Source of the DNA: Bradyrhizobium sp. 21
GTDB lineage: Bacteria; Pseudomonadota; Alphaproteobacteria; Rhizobiales; Xanthobacteraceae
Direction of reading: 5' to 3'
DNA: 64,000 nt
NCBI RefSeq assembly: GCF_023073335.1
Contig: NZ_JADPJG010000038.1
Coordinates: 21,084 to 85,083 of the forward strand
Program-made: the position numbers and the translations under genes
Shown: positions 26,901-35,115 of the stretch, in pieces
How positions within the stretch are numbered: position 1 is the first letter of the stretch
How the letters are laid out: every line of letters starts with the position of its first letter
Notes under the pieces: generated by a model
The model's database searches: none
What the model was told of the DNA's origin: nothing
The model's input: the letters and a program-made list of their open reading frames with translations, nothing else

Positions 26901-29669
26901 TCCTCGGACGCGGCCAACCACGTCAAGACCCTCACCGCCGACGTGCAGCGCTCGCTCTCGATGGCCGGCTCCGCCACGGCGGAATCGATCACCGCCGGCG
27001 CCCGCGACGCGCAGAGCACGCTGATCGCGGCCTCGAGCGAGACCGCCAACCAGATCAAGGCGCTGTCCTCGGACGTGCAGCGCTCGCTCTCGATGGCAGG
27101 CACCGCGACGGCCGAGACCATCATGACCGGCGCGCGCGAGGCCCAGAGCACGCTCGTCAACGCGTCCACGGATGCGGCGAGCCAGGTCAAGTCGCTCGCG
27201 GCCGAAGTGCATCGCTCGCTCTCGCAGGTCGGCCAGTCGACCGCCGAGACGATCACGACCAGCGCTCGCGACGCCCAGAGCACCTTGCTGGCGGTCTCCG
27301 CCGAACAGACCGGCCAGGTCCGTTCGCTGGCGGCCGAGATGCAGCGTGCGCTGGCGACCGCCGGCGGCGCCACCATCGAGGCGCTCACCAGCGGCGTGCG
27401 CGAGGCCCAGGGCACGCTGATCTCCGCCTCGACGGACGCGGCGAGCCAGATCAAGTCGCTGACCACGGACATCGAGCGCACGCTGACCTCGGTCGGCGCC
27501 GACACCGCCTCGACCATCCTCAACAGCGCGCGCGAGGCGCAGACCTCGCTGACCACGACGTCGGCGGACGCCGCAAGCCAGATCCGCGCGATCTCGACCG
27601 AGATCGAGCGCACGCTGAGCACGGCCACCGCGAACGCGACCAACGACATCCAGACCAGCGCACTCAACGCCCAGAACGCGCTGATCAACGCTTCCAACGA
27701 GGCGAGCTCGCGGGTCAAGTCGAGCTCGGCGGACGTCGAGCGCTCGGTGCTCGCCGCAAGCAGCAGCTTCGGCCAGGCCATGACCGGCAAGACCGACGAG
27801 ATCGTCACCTACGTGCAGCAGCAATCGGACCGTCTCGCGAACATGATCGATGCCAAGCGCGGCTCGCTCGTGGACGCGATCGGCTCGAAGACCAGCCAGC
27901 TCACGCTCGACATCGACCGCGTCACGTCCGACGCGCTGAAGTCGATCGAGACGCGCGGCCACGCGTTCTCGCAGACCATGATGGGCAACGGCTCGGAAGT
28001 CGCCCGCACCATCAACTCGGCGAGCGAGATGGCGACAGGCGCCGTCAACAAATCGCTCAAGGACCTCGAGCAGGCCTCGCGTTCGGCGATCGACCAGTCG
28101 CGCCAGGTCTCGATCGCGGCCGTCACCGAGATGCAGGAGACCAGCAAGATCCTGCGCACCGACACGGTCGCCCTGTTCGAGCGCCTGCGCGAAGGCAACA
28201 TCCTGCTCCAGGAGGTGCTGACCGGTGCGCACGACAACCTCAACTCGCTCGAGCGGGCGCTGGTGACGCGCGTCGCCGACTTCGTCTCGGCGATGAACGA
28301 CGTCACCTCGCGCAACGGCGCCGCGACGCAGAACCTGGAAGACCAGCTCAACGTCTTCAATACGAAGACCACGCGGGCGCTTCAGGATCTCGGCGAGCTG
28401 TCGACCCAGTTCGACGCGCACGGCAAGGCCCTGGTCGAGGCCGCCCAGGTTGTCGAGCAGAGCAACAAGAACACCACCGCCTCGCTCGCCGAGCGCAAGC
28501 AGGCGCTGGAATCGCTGGTCACCACGATCGACCTGCGCACCACCGATCTCGACCAGCGCCTGTCGCGCTTCACCGGCCTGCTCGATGAATCGCTGGCCGC
28601 CGCCGAAGAGCGCGCCCGCGACATCGCCCGCGTGGTCGCGGAGACCGCCGGCGCAGGTTCCGCCGCGATCACCCGCCAGTTCGAGGCGGTGCGCGCGGCG
28701 TCCGAGGAGGAGCACCGGCAGACCGTCGAGTCCATGCACGACATCTACCGCCAGACCACGGACGAGGCGGATGCGATGTTCAAGCAGTCGACCGAGAAGT
28801 TCAGCAACCTCGTCGCCAGCATGAAGCAGATGGCGTTCGAGATGCACAACGAGCTCGAAGCCACCCGCAACGAGCTGCGCCGCGGCGTGCTCGAGATGCC
28901 GCAGGAGGCCGCCGAGAGCACGGCGCAGATGCGCAAGGTGATCGTCGACCAGATCGAGGCCCTCGCCGAGCTCAACCGCATCGTGGCCCAGCACGGCCGC
29001 GGCCTCGACGTCTCGACGACGGGCCGCGCCAGCGTGCAGCGCCAGGAGGAGCCGATGCTGGCGACCGTCGGCGCGCGGGGCACCACCGAGACCCGCATGC
29101 GCGACACCGGCAGCGCCTCGACGCTGCCGCCGCCGGACCTCGGCATGCCGGCCTCCCCGCGCCGCACTGAAGCCCCGCCGGTCGCACCCGCCGGCAACGA
29201 CCAGGGCCGCGACGGTTGGCTGTCGGACCTCCTCAACCGTACGGACGCCAACCAGGGCGCTCCGACCGGTCGCGAGGCGCCCCGTGGCCGCGCGGCACCC
29301 GCTCCGCAGCCGCAGCCCCCGCAGAGCAGTGGCAATCCGCTGGAATCGCTGTCGCTCGACATCGGCCGGCTGATGGACCGCAACCTCGCCGCCGAGATGT
29401 GGGACCGCTACCAGCGCGGCGAGAACAAGGCCTTCACCAAGCGCCTCTACACGCCCGCCGGCCAGAAGGCCTTCGACGAGGTCGCCCGCAAGTACCGTTC
29501 AGATCGCAACTTCAAGGGCACGGTCGACCGCTATGTCGCCGAGTTCGAACGCCTGCTCGACGAGGTCGCTCGCGACGGCCGCGGCCCGCAGGAGCTGCGC
29601 AACCACCTGACCTCGGAGACGGGCCTGGTGTACACGCTGCTCGCGCACAGCGCGGGACGGCTGGGGTAA
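23961..29669 (+). CDS. Giant membrane-anchored coiled-coil protein, probable growth pole ring (GPR/RgsE-like) protein
   Basis: A 1902-residue protein. Residues 1-105 are soluble and Pro-rich. Two transmembrane helices follow at about 106-130 and 143-168, then some 1500 residues of almost unbroken Ala/Ser/Thr/Asp helix, then a Pro/Gly-rich linker (about 1690-1790) and a compact C-terminal domain (about 1790-1902; DIGRLMDRNLAAEMWDRY, GLVYTLLAHSAGRL). The rod has six exact 22-residue repeats and nine exact 44-residue repeats, apolipoprotein-like. Size, N-terminal anchor and repeats match Agrobacterium GPR and Sinorhizobium RgsE, which form a ring at the growing pole and are needed for polar growth; assignment is by architecture from memory. 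A CtrA box lies upstream and a terminator downstream, so it is a single-gene unit. It has no catalytic motif. Large open frames on the other strand are composition artefacts. Confidence 0.75.
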   Translation: MANTPKKAKDPTEVALSAIQEALNISDTAADTSRNASMRNENSPPVAPPTPPMFDDPSFDPRPAANERTMFDPIDEPRSARRAANDDRETIGQLLQALQKGRPARSVYTFATVFAGVWLAACAALTVGFLPSIQAAMGQSGGVLVIAGLVAMFFAPIMLFYFLASLVWRGQEMRMIAQAMAQVAIRFSEPEGSASDSMVTVGQAIRREVAAMGDGIERAIARAGELETLVANEVAALERAYSDNEVRIRALLQDIAHQRDNLVGQAEQVRSAISGVQIDLRHDIALISDAIASRVDEVAKSITGALEERGAHITGALSNAGDNMILALGERGGDLLDRLEEASNETTRAVLDASERLTTSLNFKTGHVHDEFVDLADRVHEMLNERIDRITGEFEQRSAAIVDGISERTEQVHDSLKNSSDSLLLELELRSNDLSAKIDDAGNRLAGQIMTSGDKASDALDATVNTLVAKVVSQTETAHDSLSLQMSAFDELVKNQGTELVEKFARDSGTLGALITRHISEFDRTVKTFGGEIVDRMGQRTQDIHESLKAYVDNFDTRFTSNGGAITAVLDQRLLQFETTIGERVTHLDASLNGKISGLDSTIDGHIKTFDEQLVGRVAALEQSFDSRAKSVTETIDERLNTLATSLTDGAAQAIQSVDTRLTHLTTTLTGGASEALEAIDSRLTNLTTTLTDGASQTIQTIDTRLTHLTTTFNSGASQALESVDSRLTYLTTALTNGASQAVQSIDTRLTLLTSTLTDGTAQAIEAVDRRITGVTEIIDGRSMHLTDTVTARFQDIHQAIETKVGSVASDIDVRVAQFEDLLGSRVEAVAGRIESSGRQASEDMMSRAEMISTAIRSHVEDAERSLTNLVVNTSETIQTGARTAQQSLMTVSSDVNAQLKMTSAEVERALTAVGTGAANSILSSAREAQTTLVAASGDASNQIKGLAADVERTLSSAGSATAASILAGAREVQTTLVTASSDAANHVKTLTADVQRSLSMAGSATAESITAGARDAQSTLIAASSETANQIKALSSDVQRSLSMAGTATAETIMTGAREAQSTLVNASTDAASQVKSLAAEVHRSLSQVGQSTAETITTSARDAQSTLLAVSAEQTGQVRSLAAEMQRALATAGGATIEALTSGVREAQGTLISASTDAASQIKSLTTDIERTLTSVGADTASTILNSAREAQTSLTTTSADAASQIRAISTEIERTLSTATANATNDIQTSALNAQNALINASNEASSRVKSSSADVERSVLAASSSFGQAMTGKTDEIVTYVQQQSDRLANMIDAKRGSLVDAIGSKTSQLTLDIDRVTSDALKSIETRGHAFSQTMMGNGSEVARTINSASEMATGAVNKSLKDLEQASRSAIDQSRQVSIAAVTEMQETSKILRTDTVALFERLREGNILLQEVLTGAHDNLNSLERALVTRVADFVSAMNDVTSRNGAATQNLEDQLNVFNTKTTRALQDLGELSTQFDAHGKALVEAAQVVEQSNKNTTASLAERKQALESLVTTIDLRTTDLDQRLSRFTGLLDESLAAAEERARDIARVVAETAGAGSAAITRQFEAVRAASEEEHRQTVESMHDIYRQTTDEADAMFKQSTEKFSNLVASMKQMAFEMHNELEATRNELRRGVLEMPQEAAESTAQMRKVIVDQIEALAELNRIVAQHGRGLDVSTTGRASVQRQEEPMLATVGARGTTETRMRDTGSASTLPPPDLGMPASPRRTEAPPVAPAGNDQGRDGWLSDLLNRTDANQGAPTGREAPRGRAAPAPQPQPPQSSGNPLESLSLDIGRLMDRNLAAEMWDRYQRGENKAFTKRLYTPAGQKAFDEVARKYRSDRNFKGTVDRYVAEFERLLDEVARDGRGPQELRNHLTSETGLVYTLLAHSAGRLG
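25878..26273 (+). repeat. Six tandem 66-bp (22-residue) coding repeats
   Basis: Within the giant coiled-coil gene, residues 640-771 consist of six consecutive 22-residue units of the type LTHLTTTLTDGASQAIQSID plus Thr/Ser-Arg, with no insertion or deletion. Each unit is two 11-residue (hendecad) turns, the period of apolipoprotein helices. The units have diverged in sequence but stay exactly in register. Confidence 0.88.
26547..27734 (+). repeat. Nine tandem 132-bp (44-residue) coding repeats
   Basis: Within the same gene, residues 863-1258 are nine consecutive 44-residue units. Each starts V/I/A-E/Q-R-S/A/T-L and contains a GAREAQSTL-like core and an ASQIKSLAAD-like end. The ninth ends exactly where a partial tenth (VERSVLAAS) begins. 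44 equals four hendecads, so the register of the coil is kept across the whole array. Confidence 0.9.
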
Positions 29670-29696
29670 GACCCAGCTCGCAAATGACGAATATGG

Positions 29697-29728
29697 AAAC
29701 GGAGGCCTCGTGGCCTCCGTTTTTGTTT
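29697..29728 (+). terminator. Rho-independent terminator after the giant coiled-coil gene
   Basis: Stem AAACGGAGGCC-(TCGT)-GGCCTCCGTTT followed by TTGTTTT, 27 bases past the stop. A strong canonical terminator. Confidence 0.88.
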
Positions 29729-29768
29729 TGGGTGTCATTAGGAACGGAGCAATCGACAAACATTCGGT

Positions 29769-29895
29769 GTCGTCCTGGCGAAAGCCAGGACCCATACCGC
29801 GAGGTCTGTCGATTGCCGCCGGTGGCAGTACCGAACGACTGGCCTTCGCCAAACCCCTCCCTGGGGTAATGGGTCCTGGCTTTCGCCAGGACGAC
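29769..29895. repeat. Intergenic palindromic element with perfect 26-bp ends
   Basis: The arms at 29769-29794 and 29870-29895 are perfect inverted copies of 26 bases (GTCGTCCTGGCGAAAGCCAG... and its complement). Each arm also contains its own small hairpin (CCTGGCGAAAGCCAGG). The 75-base centre carries shorter hairpins. It fits a dispersed palindromic element in the gap between converging genes. Confidence 0.8.
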
Positions 29896-29918
29896 GCCTG
29901 AAGCGCCAGGCATTCCGT

Positions 29919-30800
29919 CTACTGCCGCCGGCGCTCCGGCGCCGCGGGCTTCGGCGGCTCTGGCGGGGGCGGCGGAGCGGCGGCCGGCGCGTTGTTGCTG
30001 GCGCCGAACAGCACGCGGGTCGGGTTGCGATCGAAATTGTTCACGGCGCGGCTGATGTCGCCGAGCGTGCGGCGGCCATCCATCATCAGCGCGCCGGAGC
30101 GCTTGTCGAAATCGTCGGCCAGTTCGCGGATCGATTTCACCGCCTGGAACAACTCGCCGCCATCCTTGCCACCGGCGAGCGTGTTGAGGCCGAGCATGAG
30201 GCTGTCCGCCTTGAGCATGACGCCGTCGACCCTGGCCATCACGCCGTCGATCTTCTCGGAGTTGCGGGCGAGCGAGTTGGTGAAGGTCTCGAGATTCTTC
30301 AGCGAGTTCTTCACCGATTCCTGATTGTCGGCGACGATCTTGTTGATGTTCTGCAGCGTGCCGCGGATCGCCTCGGTGACGTCCTGGAGCTTGTTGGGAT
30401 CGGCCGTCAGCGACGGGATGCCGTCCTCGTCGAGCGGCGGCGGCGGGGCCGCCTCCTCGCCACCCTTGAGCGAGATCGCCGCGACGCCGGTCAGGCCCTG
30501 GAATTCGAGGCCGACCAGGGTGTCCTTGCGGATCGGGGCGTTGTTCTCGACCATGGCGAGTGCGACAACCCGCCGCGGGTTGTCGAGCTTCACCGAGACC
30601 ACCTCGCCCACCCGGATACCGTTGAAATTGACGCTGCCGCCGTTGCGCAGGCCAGCGGCCGGGCCCTCGAACACGACGCGCAGGGGGCTGCGCTGCTTGG
30701 TGGTGTGCAGCGACTGGAACCACAGCACGAAGCCGATCGCCGCGGCGATCACCGCCAGCGTGAACGATCCGATCAAGACGTAATTCGCGCGCGTTTCCAT
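29919..30800 (-). CDS. mlaD: MlaD-type MCE-domain lipid-transfer protein
   Basis: A 293-residue protein anchored by one N-terminal helix (about 8-28, YVLIGSFTLAVIAAAIGFVLWF) with an MCE domain at about 38-120 (RVVFEGPAAGLRNGGSVNFNGIRVGEV). The later part is a long helical region and a Pro-rich tail (APAAAPPPPPEPPKPAA). MCE rings sit in the periplasm and pass phospholipids between the membranes. The helical extension beyond the MCE domain is longer than in E. coli MlaD and may form a needle or tube. The gene is last of three on the minus strand: permease, ATPase, MCE protein. Confidence 0.9.
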   Translation of the reverse strand: METRANYVLIGSFTLAVIAAAIGFVLWFQSLHTTKQRSPLRVVFEGPAAGLRNGGSVNFNGIRVGEVVSVKLDNPRRVVALAMVENNAPIRKDTLVGLEFQGLTGVAAISLKGGEEAAPPPPLDEDGIPSLTADPNKLQDVTEAIRGTLQNINKIVADNQESVKNSLKNLETFTNSLARNSEKIDGVMARVDGVMLKADSLMLGLNTLAGGKDGGELFQAVKSIRELADDFDKRSGALMMDGRRTLGDISRAVNNFDRNPTRVLFGASNNAPAAAPPPPPEPPKPAAPERRRQ

Positions 30801-30816
30801 CAGCTACTCCGGCACC

Positions 30817-31605
30817 TCAGCCCATCACCGCGCGAGCGCGCTTGCCATGGAAATATTGCCTCAGCCAGGGATGCTGCGAGGCCTGCATGTCGGCGATCGA
30901 CCCTGCCGCAATGATCTTACCGTTCCCTAAAACGGCGATGCGGTCACATGCTGTGTAAAGGCTATCGAGGTCGTGCGTTACCATGAAAACCGTCAGCCCC
31001 AAAGTACGCTGCAGGGTCCTGACCAACTCGTCGAAGTCGCCGGCGCCGATCGGGTCCAGGCCCGAGGTCGGTTCGTCGAGAAACACCAGATCCGGATCGA
31101 GCGACAGCGCGCGCGCCAGCGCCACGCGCTTGATCATGCCGCCCGACAGTTCGGAGGGAAAGCGATCGGCGACTTCGGGCTTGAGGCCGACCATGGTCAG
31201 CTTGGCGATGGTGATCTCGTCCATCAGCCGTTGCGAGACCCGCAGATATTCGCGCATCGGAAACTGGATGTTCTGCCGCACCGTGAGCGAGGAGAACAGC
31301 GCGCCCTGCTGAAACAGCACGCCCCAGCGCCGCTCCACATTGCGGCGCTGCGATGTACTGGAGGCATCCAGATCGACGCCGAAGACCTCGATGCTGCCCG
31401 CGACCTTCGGCACGAGGCCGATGATGGTGCGTGTCAGCACCGACTTGCCGGCGCCCGAAGGGCCGACGAAGCCGAGGATCTCGCCGCGCTGGACGTCGAG
31501 ATCGAGACCGTCGAGCACGCGGGTCGCGCCGAATTGCACGGTGATGTCGCGGACGCGGATGATGGGGTTTTGAATCCCGTTTTGGGTACCTTGCGCCACC
31601 GTCAC
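30817..31605 (-). CDS. mlaF: Mla-type ABC transporter ATP-binding protein
   Basis: A 262-residue ABC ATPase with Walker A GPSGAGKS at 48-55, the signature LSGGMIKRVALARAL, Walker B LVFLDEPTSGLDP and a switch His in VTHDL. The LSGG-M-IKR variant is characteristic of MlaF/MkI ATPases. It powers lipid movement through the permease and MCE ring. Its ATG overlaps the permease stop by four bases (ATGA), so the two are translationally coupled; the mlaD gene begins 16 bases after its stop. Confidence 0.93.
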   Translation of the reverse strand: MTVAQGTQNGIQNPIIRVRDITVQFGATRVLDGLDLDVQRGEILGFVGPSGAGKSVLTRTIIGLVPKVAGSIEVFGVDLDASSTSQRRNVERRWGVLFQQGALFSSLTVRQNIQFPMREYLRVSQRLMDEITIAKLTMVGLKPEVADRFPSELSGGMIKRVALARALSLDPDLVFLDEPTSGLDPIGAGDFDELVRTLQRTLGLTVFMVTHDLDSLYTACDRIAVLGNGKIIAAGSIADMQASQHPWLRQYFHGKRARAVMG

Positions 31606-32735
31606 ATCCCGATCGAGGCGAAGAAGATGGCGAACACGCCATCCATGACGATGACGAAGAAGATGCCCTTCACCACCGACGCGGTGGTGTGCTGTCCGAG
31701 CGATTCCGCGCTGCCCTGCACGGCAAGCCCCTCGACGCAGGCGACGATGCCGATCACGGCGGCCATGACAGGTGCTTTGACGATGCCGACGATGAAATGG
31801 TCGATCGAGATGGCGTCGCGCAGGCGCAGCAAAAACGCCTCGGGATCGACGCCCCCATAGAGCCAGGCGACCAGACCGCCGCCATAGAGCGCGGCCATGG
31901 CGCCGAGGAAGGCCAGGATCGGCAGCGCCAGCACCAGCGCCAGCATGCGCGGCAGCACCAGCACCTCGATCGGGTCGAACCCCATGGTGCGCAGCGCGTC
32001 GATCTCCTCGCGCATCTTCATCGAGCCGAGCTCGGCGGTGTAGGCGCTGCCCGAGCGGCCTGCGACCATGATGGCGACCAGGAGGACGCCGATCTCGCGC
32101 AGCACCAGCACGCCCAGCATGTCGACGACGAAGATGTCGGCGCCGAACCTGCGGAAATGGAAGATACCCTGCTGGGCGATGATGCAGCCGATCAGGAAGG
32201 TGATCAGCACCACGATCGGCACCGCGCGCCAGCAGACCTGCTCGAGATGATGCACGGTCGAGGTCATCCGGAACGAGCGTGGGTGAATCAGGGTGCGCGC
32301 GCCCGCCGCCAGCACCGCGCCCAGCATGTCGATCAGGCCTGCCACGGTGCCGCCAACGCCGGCCACGGCCCGGCCGATCTGCTCCAGCATGCCGGTGATG
32401 GTGATCGTGCTGCTGTCGGTCACGGGGGTCGCCCTGACCCGCCGCACCTCGTCCACGAGGCTCGAATAATTGGCGGACAGCCCCGCGATCTGCGCTTCGA
32501 CGGCGCCTTGGGTCAGGCTGCGGCGCAGGCGCTCGATCAGCCAGGCGCCGAAGGTGTCGAGCTTGGCGACCTCGGAGACGTCGATGAAGATGCTTTGCGG
32601 ACCGCCGGCGAGCTTCTCCGCGTCGGCCACCATCCGCTCCAGGACCGGCGCGAAGCTCGCGGTCCAGGTTCCGGTGGCGCAGAGTGCCAGCGCGTTGCCT
32701 TTCGCAATCCGTTCCAGCTTCGGATCGCCGCTCAA
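31602..32735 (-). CDS. mlaE: Mla-type permease with N-terminal STAS-like domain
   Basis: A 377-residue inner-membrane protein. Residues 1-100 form a STAS-like domain (IFIDVSEVAKLDTFGAWLIE), and residues 130-377 are the MlaE/YrbE permease with GRSGSAYTAELGSMKMREE, the most conserved motif of the family. In E. coli the STAS protein MlaB is separate; fusion to the permease is common in alphaproteobacteria. The start appears to be TTG at 32735, supported by GGAG seven bases before it. It heads the mlaEFD operon. No MlaA or MlaC gene is present in this window. Confidence 0.92.
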   Translation of the reverse strand: MSGDPKLERIAKGNALALCATGTWTASFAPVLERMVADAEKLAGGPQSIFIDVSEVAKLDTFGAWLIERLRRSLTQGAVEAQIAGLSANYSSLVDEVRRVRATPVTDSSTITITGMLEQIGRAVAGVGGTVAGLIDMLGAVLAAGARTLIHPRSFRMTSTVHHLEQVCWRAVPIVVLITFLIGCIIAQQGIFHFRRFGADIFVVDMLGVLVLREIGVLLVAIMVAGRSGSAYTAELGSMKMREEIDALRTMGFDPIEVLVLPRMLALVLALPILAFLGAMAALYGGGLVAWLYGGVDPEAFLLRLRDAISIDHFIVGIVKAPVMAAVIGIVACVEGLAVQGSAESLGQHTTASVVKGIFFVIVMDGVFAIFFASIGM

Positions 32736-32878
32736 GATCTCCGCTCCCGTGCCGGGGCGCTGGAAACGGATGACATCAGATGGTTGCGCACGCGCCCTTA
32801 CCCGGAGAAGCTATCCCCAACTGGTTAACGTTAGTTGCTAGAGGTAACTAGCAGGTTCAGATTTCGCCAGAGTTCAAA

Positions 32879-33874
32879 ATGACTTCCAGCAAAGTTCCGG
32901 CCCTTGCCGCACGAATCGAGCGCTTTCCCATCGCCGGCAGTTTCACCATCAGCCGGGGCGCCAAGACCGAGGCGGTGACGGTGGTGGCCGAAATCAGCCG
33001 GGGCGGCCTGACCGGCCGCGGCGAATGCGTGCCCTATCCCCGCTATGGCGAGACGCCCGAGGCGACCCTTGCCGCCATCCAGGCCATGCAGCAGGCCGTG
33101 GCCGGCGGCCTCACCCGGCAGGCCTTGCAAGCCGCCATGCCCTCAGGCGCGGCCCGCAATGCCCTGGATTGCGCCCTGATCGATCTGGAAGCCAAGGCGG
33201 CAGGCTTGCGCGCCTGGAGCCTGCTCGACCGCCCGGTGCCGGGCGAGCGCACCACGGCCTACACGATCTCATTGGGCCCCCCGCAGACGATGGCCGCAGC
33301 GACCGCCAAGGCGGCGCACCGGCCGCTGCTCAAGATCAAGCTCGGCGGCGATGGCGATGGGGAGCGCATCGCGGCGGTGCGCCAGGCGGCTCCCGAGTCC
33401 GAGCTGATCGTGGACGCCAACGAGGCCTGGACCGAGGCCAATCTGGAGCACAATCTCGCGGCCTGCGAGGCCGCTGGCGTGACCCTGGTCGAGCAGCCGC
33501 TGCCATCAGGCAAGGACGACGCGCTGGCGCGGATCAAGCGTCCGCTCGCCGTCTGCGCCGACGAAAGCGTGCACGACCGCAACTCGCTCGCCCCGTTGCG
33601 GGATCGCTACGACGCCGTGAACATCAAGCTCGACAAGACCGGCGGCCTCACCGAGGCGCTGGCGATGGCCGATGCCGCGCAGGCGCTCGGCTTCGAGATC
33701 ATGATCGGCTGCATGGTCGCGACCTCGCTGTCGATGGCGCCCGCGATGCTGGTGACGCCGCAGGCGCGCTTCGTCGATCTCGACGGCCCGCTGCTGCTGG
33801 CGCGCGACCGGGATCATGGCCTGCGGTATGACGACAGCCTGATCTATCCGCCGGACTCTTCGCTCTGGGGCTGA
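32879..33874 (+). CDS. L-Ala-D/L-Glu (dipeptide) epimerase
   Basis: A 331-residue enolase-superfamily enzyme of the dipeptide epimerase group (YcjG/YkfB). The KxK base motif lies in LLKIKLGGD, metal ligands in IVDANEAW, LVEQPLP and CADESVHD, and the opposite base in NIKLDKTGG. It would epimerise L-Ala-D-Glu released from the cell wall to L-Ala-L-Glu so that peptidases can recycle it. The last 31 bases overlap the end of the converging MFS gene. I do not see the usual muropeptide peptidase neighbours, so a different dipeptide specificity is possible. Confidence 0.9.
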   Translation: MTSSKVPALAARIERFPIAGSFTISRGAKTEAVTVVAEISRGGLTGRGECVPYPRYGETPEATLAAIQAMQQAVAGGLTRQALQAAMPSGAARNALDCALIDLEAKAAGLRAWSLLDRPVPGERTTAYTISLGPPQTMAAATAKAAHRPLLKIKLGGDGDGERIAAVRQAAPESELIVDANEAWTEANLEHNLAACEAAGVTLVEQPLPSGKDDALARIKRPLAVCADESVHDRNSLAPLRDRYDAVNIKLDKTGGLTEALAMADAAQALGFEIMIGCMVATSLSMAPAMLVTPQARFVDLDGPLLLARDRDHGLRYDDSLIYPPDSSLWG

Positions 33875-35040
33875 GCCCTGAGCCGGTGACGCGCCGACCA
33901 GATCACAATCGCACCGGCAGCGGCCATCACCGCCATGACGTAATACAGGCCGTCGCCGATCCGGGCATAGATCGCGCCTGACGCGATCGAGGTCGCCGCG
34001 CCGAGCAGCCCGTTGCAGGCGGCGTAATAGCCCTGCCCGCGCGCGATCTGATGCGAGGGCACACGCTGCACCAGAAGATTCATGGTGCCGAGGATGGTCA
34101 TGCCGAAGCTGAAGCCGTGGCCGAGCTGGGCGATCGCGAGCAACGCAAGCGGCGGCTCGTTGGCGGTGATGATCCAGCGCACCACGGCGCTTAAGCCCCC
34201 GATCGCCATCAGCGTGGATGGGTGCAGCGAAAAGCGCGGCGACAGCGCGAAGACGACGATCTCGGCGATCACGCCCAGCGTCCACAGGCCTGCGATCGTC
34301 AGCCCGTCGAGGCCATGGAGCTGCCAGTTGATGGCCGAGAACGTGTAAAAAGCGATATGGCTGCTCTGGATCAGCGCCGCCGAGGCGATCACCGCCCAGA
34401 AGCCGCCATCGCGCAGCAGCGCCGTGCCGGCATGCGTCTCGGTCGTCCTCCGCCTGACATCGTCGAGCGGCTGCAGCAGGAGGCTTGCCGCGACCGCGAC
34501 GACGGCCCACGCGACGATGACCCAGATCAGGTCGCGCGGCGCGATGTGGTCGACGAGATAGCCGCAGGCGAGCGAACCGGCGGCAAAGGCCGCCGAGCCC
34601 CACAGCCGTAAGGGTCCGTAATTGAGTCCGTAGCGGGCCACCCCGCGCAGCGCATAGGCATCCGTCAACGGCATCGTCGGCGTCCACACCATGCAGGTCA
34701 GCGCGTAGATCAGGAACAGCGCCAGCGGCTGCTGCTGCAGGCCGACGGCGGTAAATCCGATCGCGGTGGCCAGCACCGACAGCATGATGCCGGCGCGAAT
34801 GGCATGTCGCTTTTCGGCCAAGGCGGTGATTTGCGGCAGCGTGGTGAAGCGCGTGATCGCCGGCAGCGCGTTGATGAGGCCGATCCAGGCCGCGTCGATG
34901 CCGACCGCCTTCAGCCACACCGGGAAGAAGGGCAGATGCGTGCCCAGGACCGCGAAGAAGGCCGAGTAGAACACGGCGAGGCTCACGGCGAATCGCCGCT
35001 TCACGGCTGCTGGTGTGGGGATTTGTGATTCGCTTGCCAT
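33844..35040 (-). CDS. MFS transporter, HcaT/LacY-like (MFS_1_like) family
   Basis: A 398-residue, 12-TM major facilitator resembling the 3-phenylpropionate transporter HcaT and its relatives. It opens FAVSLAVFYSAFFAVLGTHLPFFPVWLKAVG, of which the FYSAFF and LPFFPVWL parts are family-typical. The ATG at 35040 begins the transporter; a much longer frame continues upstream but is only the antisense of the neighbouring Ala-rich gene. The substrate is uncertain (aromatic acid, sugar or nucleoside). It converges on and overlaps the dipeptide epimerase by 31 bases. Confidence 0.87.
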   Translation of the reverse strand: MASESQIPTPAAVKRRFAVSLAVFYSAFFAVLGTHLPFFPVWLKAVGIDAAWIGLINALPAITRFTTLPQITALAEKRHAIRAGIMLSVLATAIGFTAVGLQQQPLALFLIYALTCMVWTPTMPLTDAYALRGVARYGLNYGPLRLWGSAAFAAGSLACGYLVDHIAPRDLIWVIVAWAVVAVAASLLLQPLDDVRRRTTETHAGTALLRDGGFWAVIASAALIQSSHIAFYTFSAINWQLHGLDGLTIAGLWTLGVIAEIVVFALSPRFSLHPSTLMAIGGLSAVVRWIITANEPPLALLAIAQLGHGFSFGMTILGTMNLLVQRVPSHQIARGQGYYAACNGLLGAATSIASGAIYARIGDGLYYVMAVMAAAGAIVIWSARHRLRAQPQSEESGG

Positions 35041-35115
35041 CAAACCAATTGCGATTCGGTCGATATCGTGGTGATCGTTACTGTAACGCGCGGTGATTTG
35101 CGCGACGAGATTGAC

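Noticed and set aside
26826..28994. 722-codon open frame antisense to the giant coiled-coil gene
   Set aside because: It mirrors the 44-residue repeats of the sense gene and has the Arg/Leu/Gly/Asp composition of an antisense artefact; no start signal or domain.
23961..29669. Methyl-accepting chemotaxis protein
   Set aside because: The long Ala/Ser/Thr-rich helices look similar, but there is no conserved signalling hairpin tip, no HAMP domain and no periplasmic sensor; exact 22/44-residue repeats point to a structural rod.
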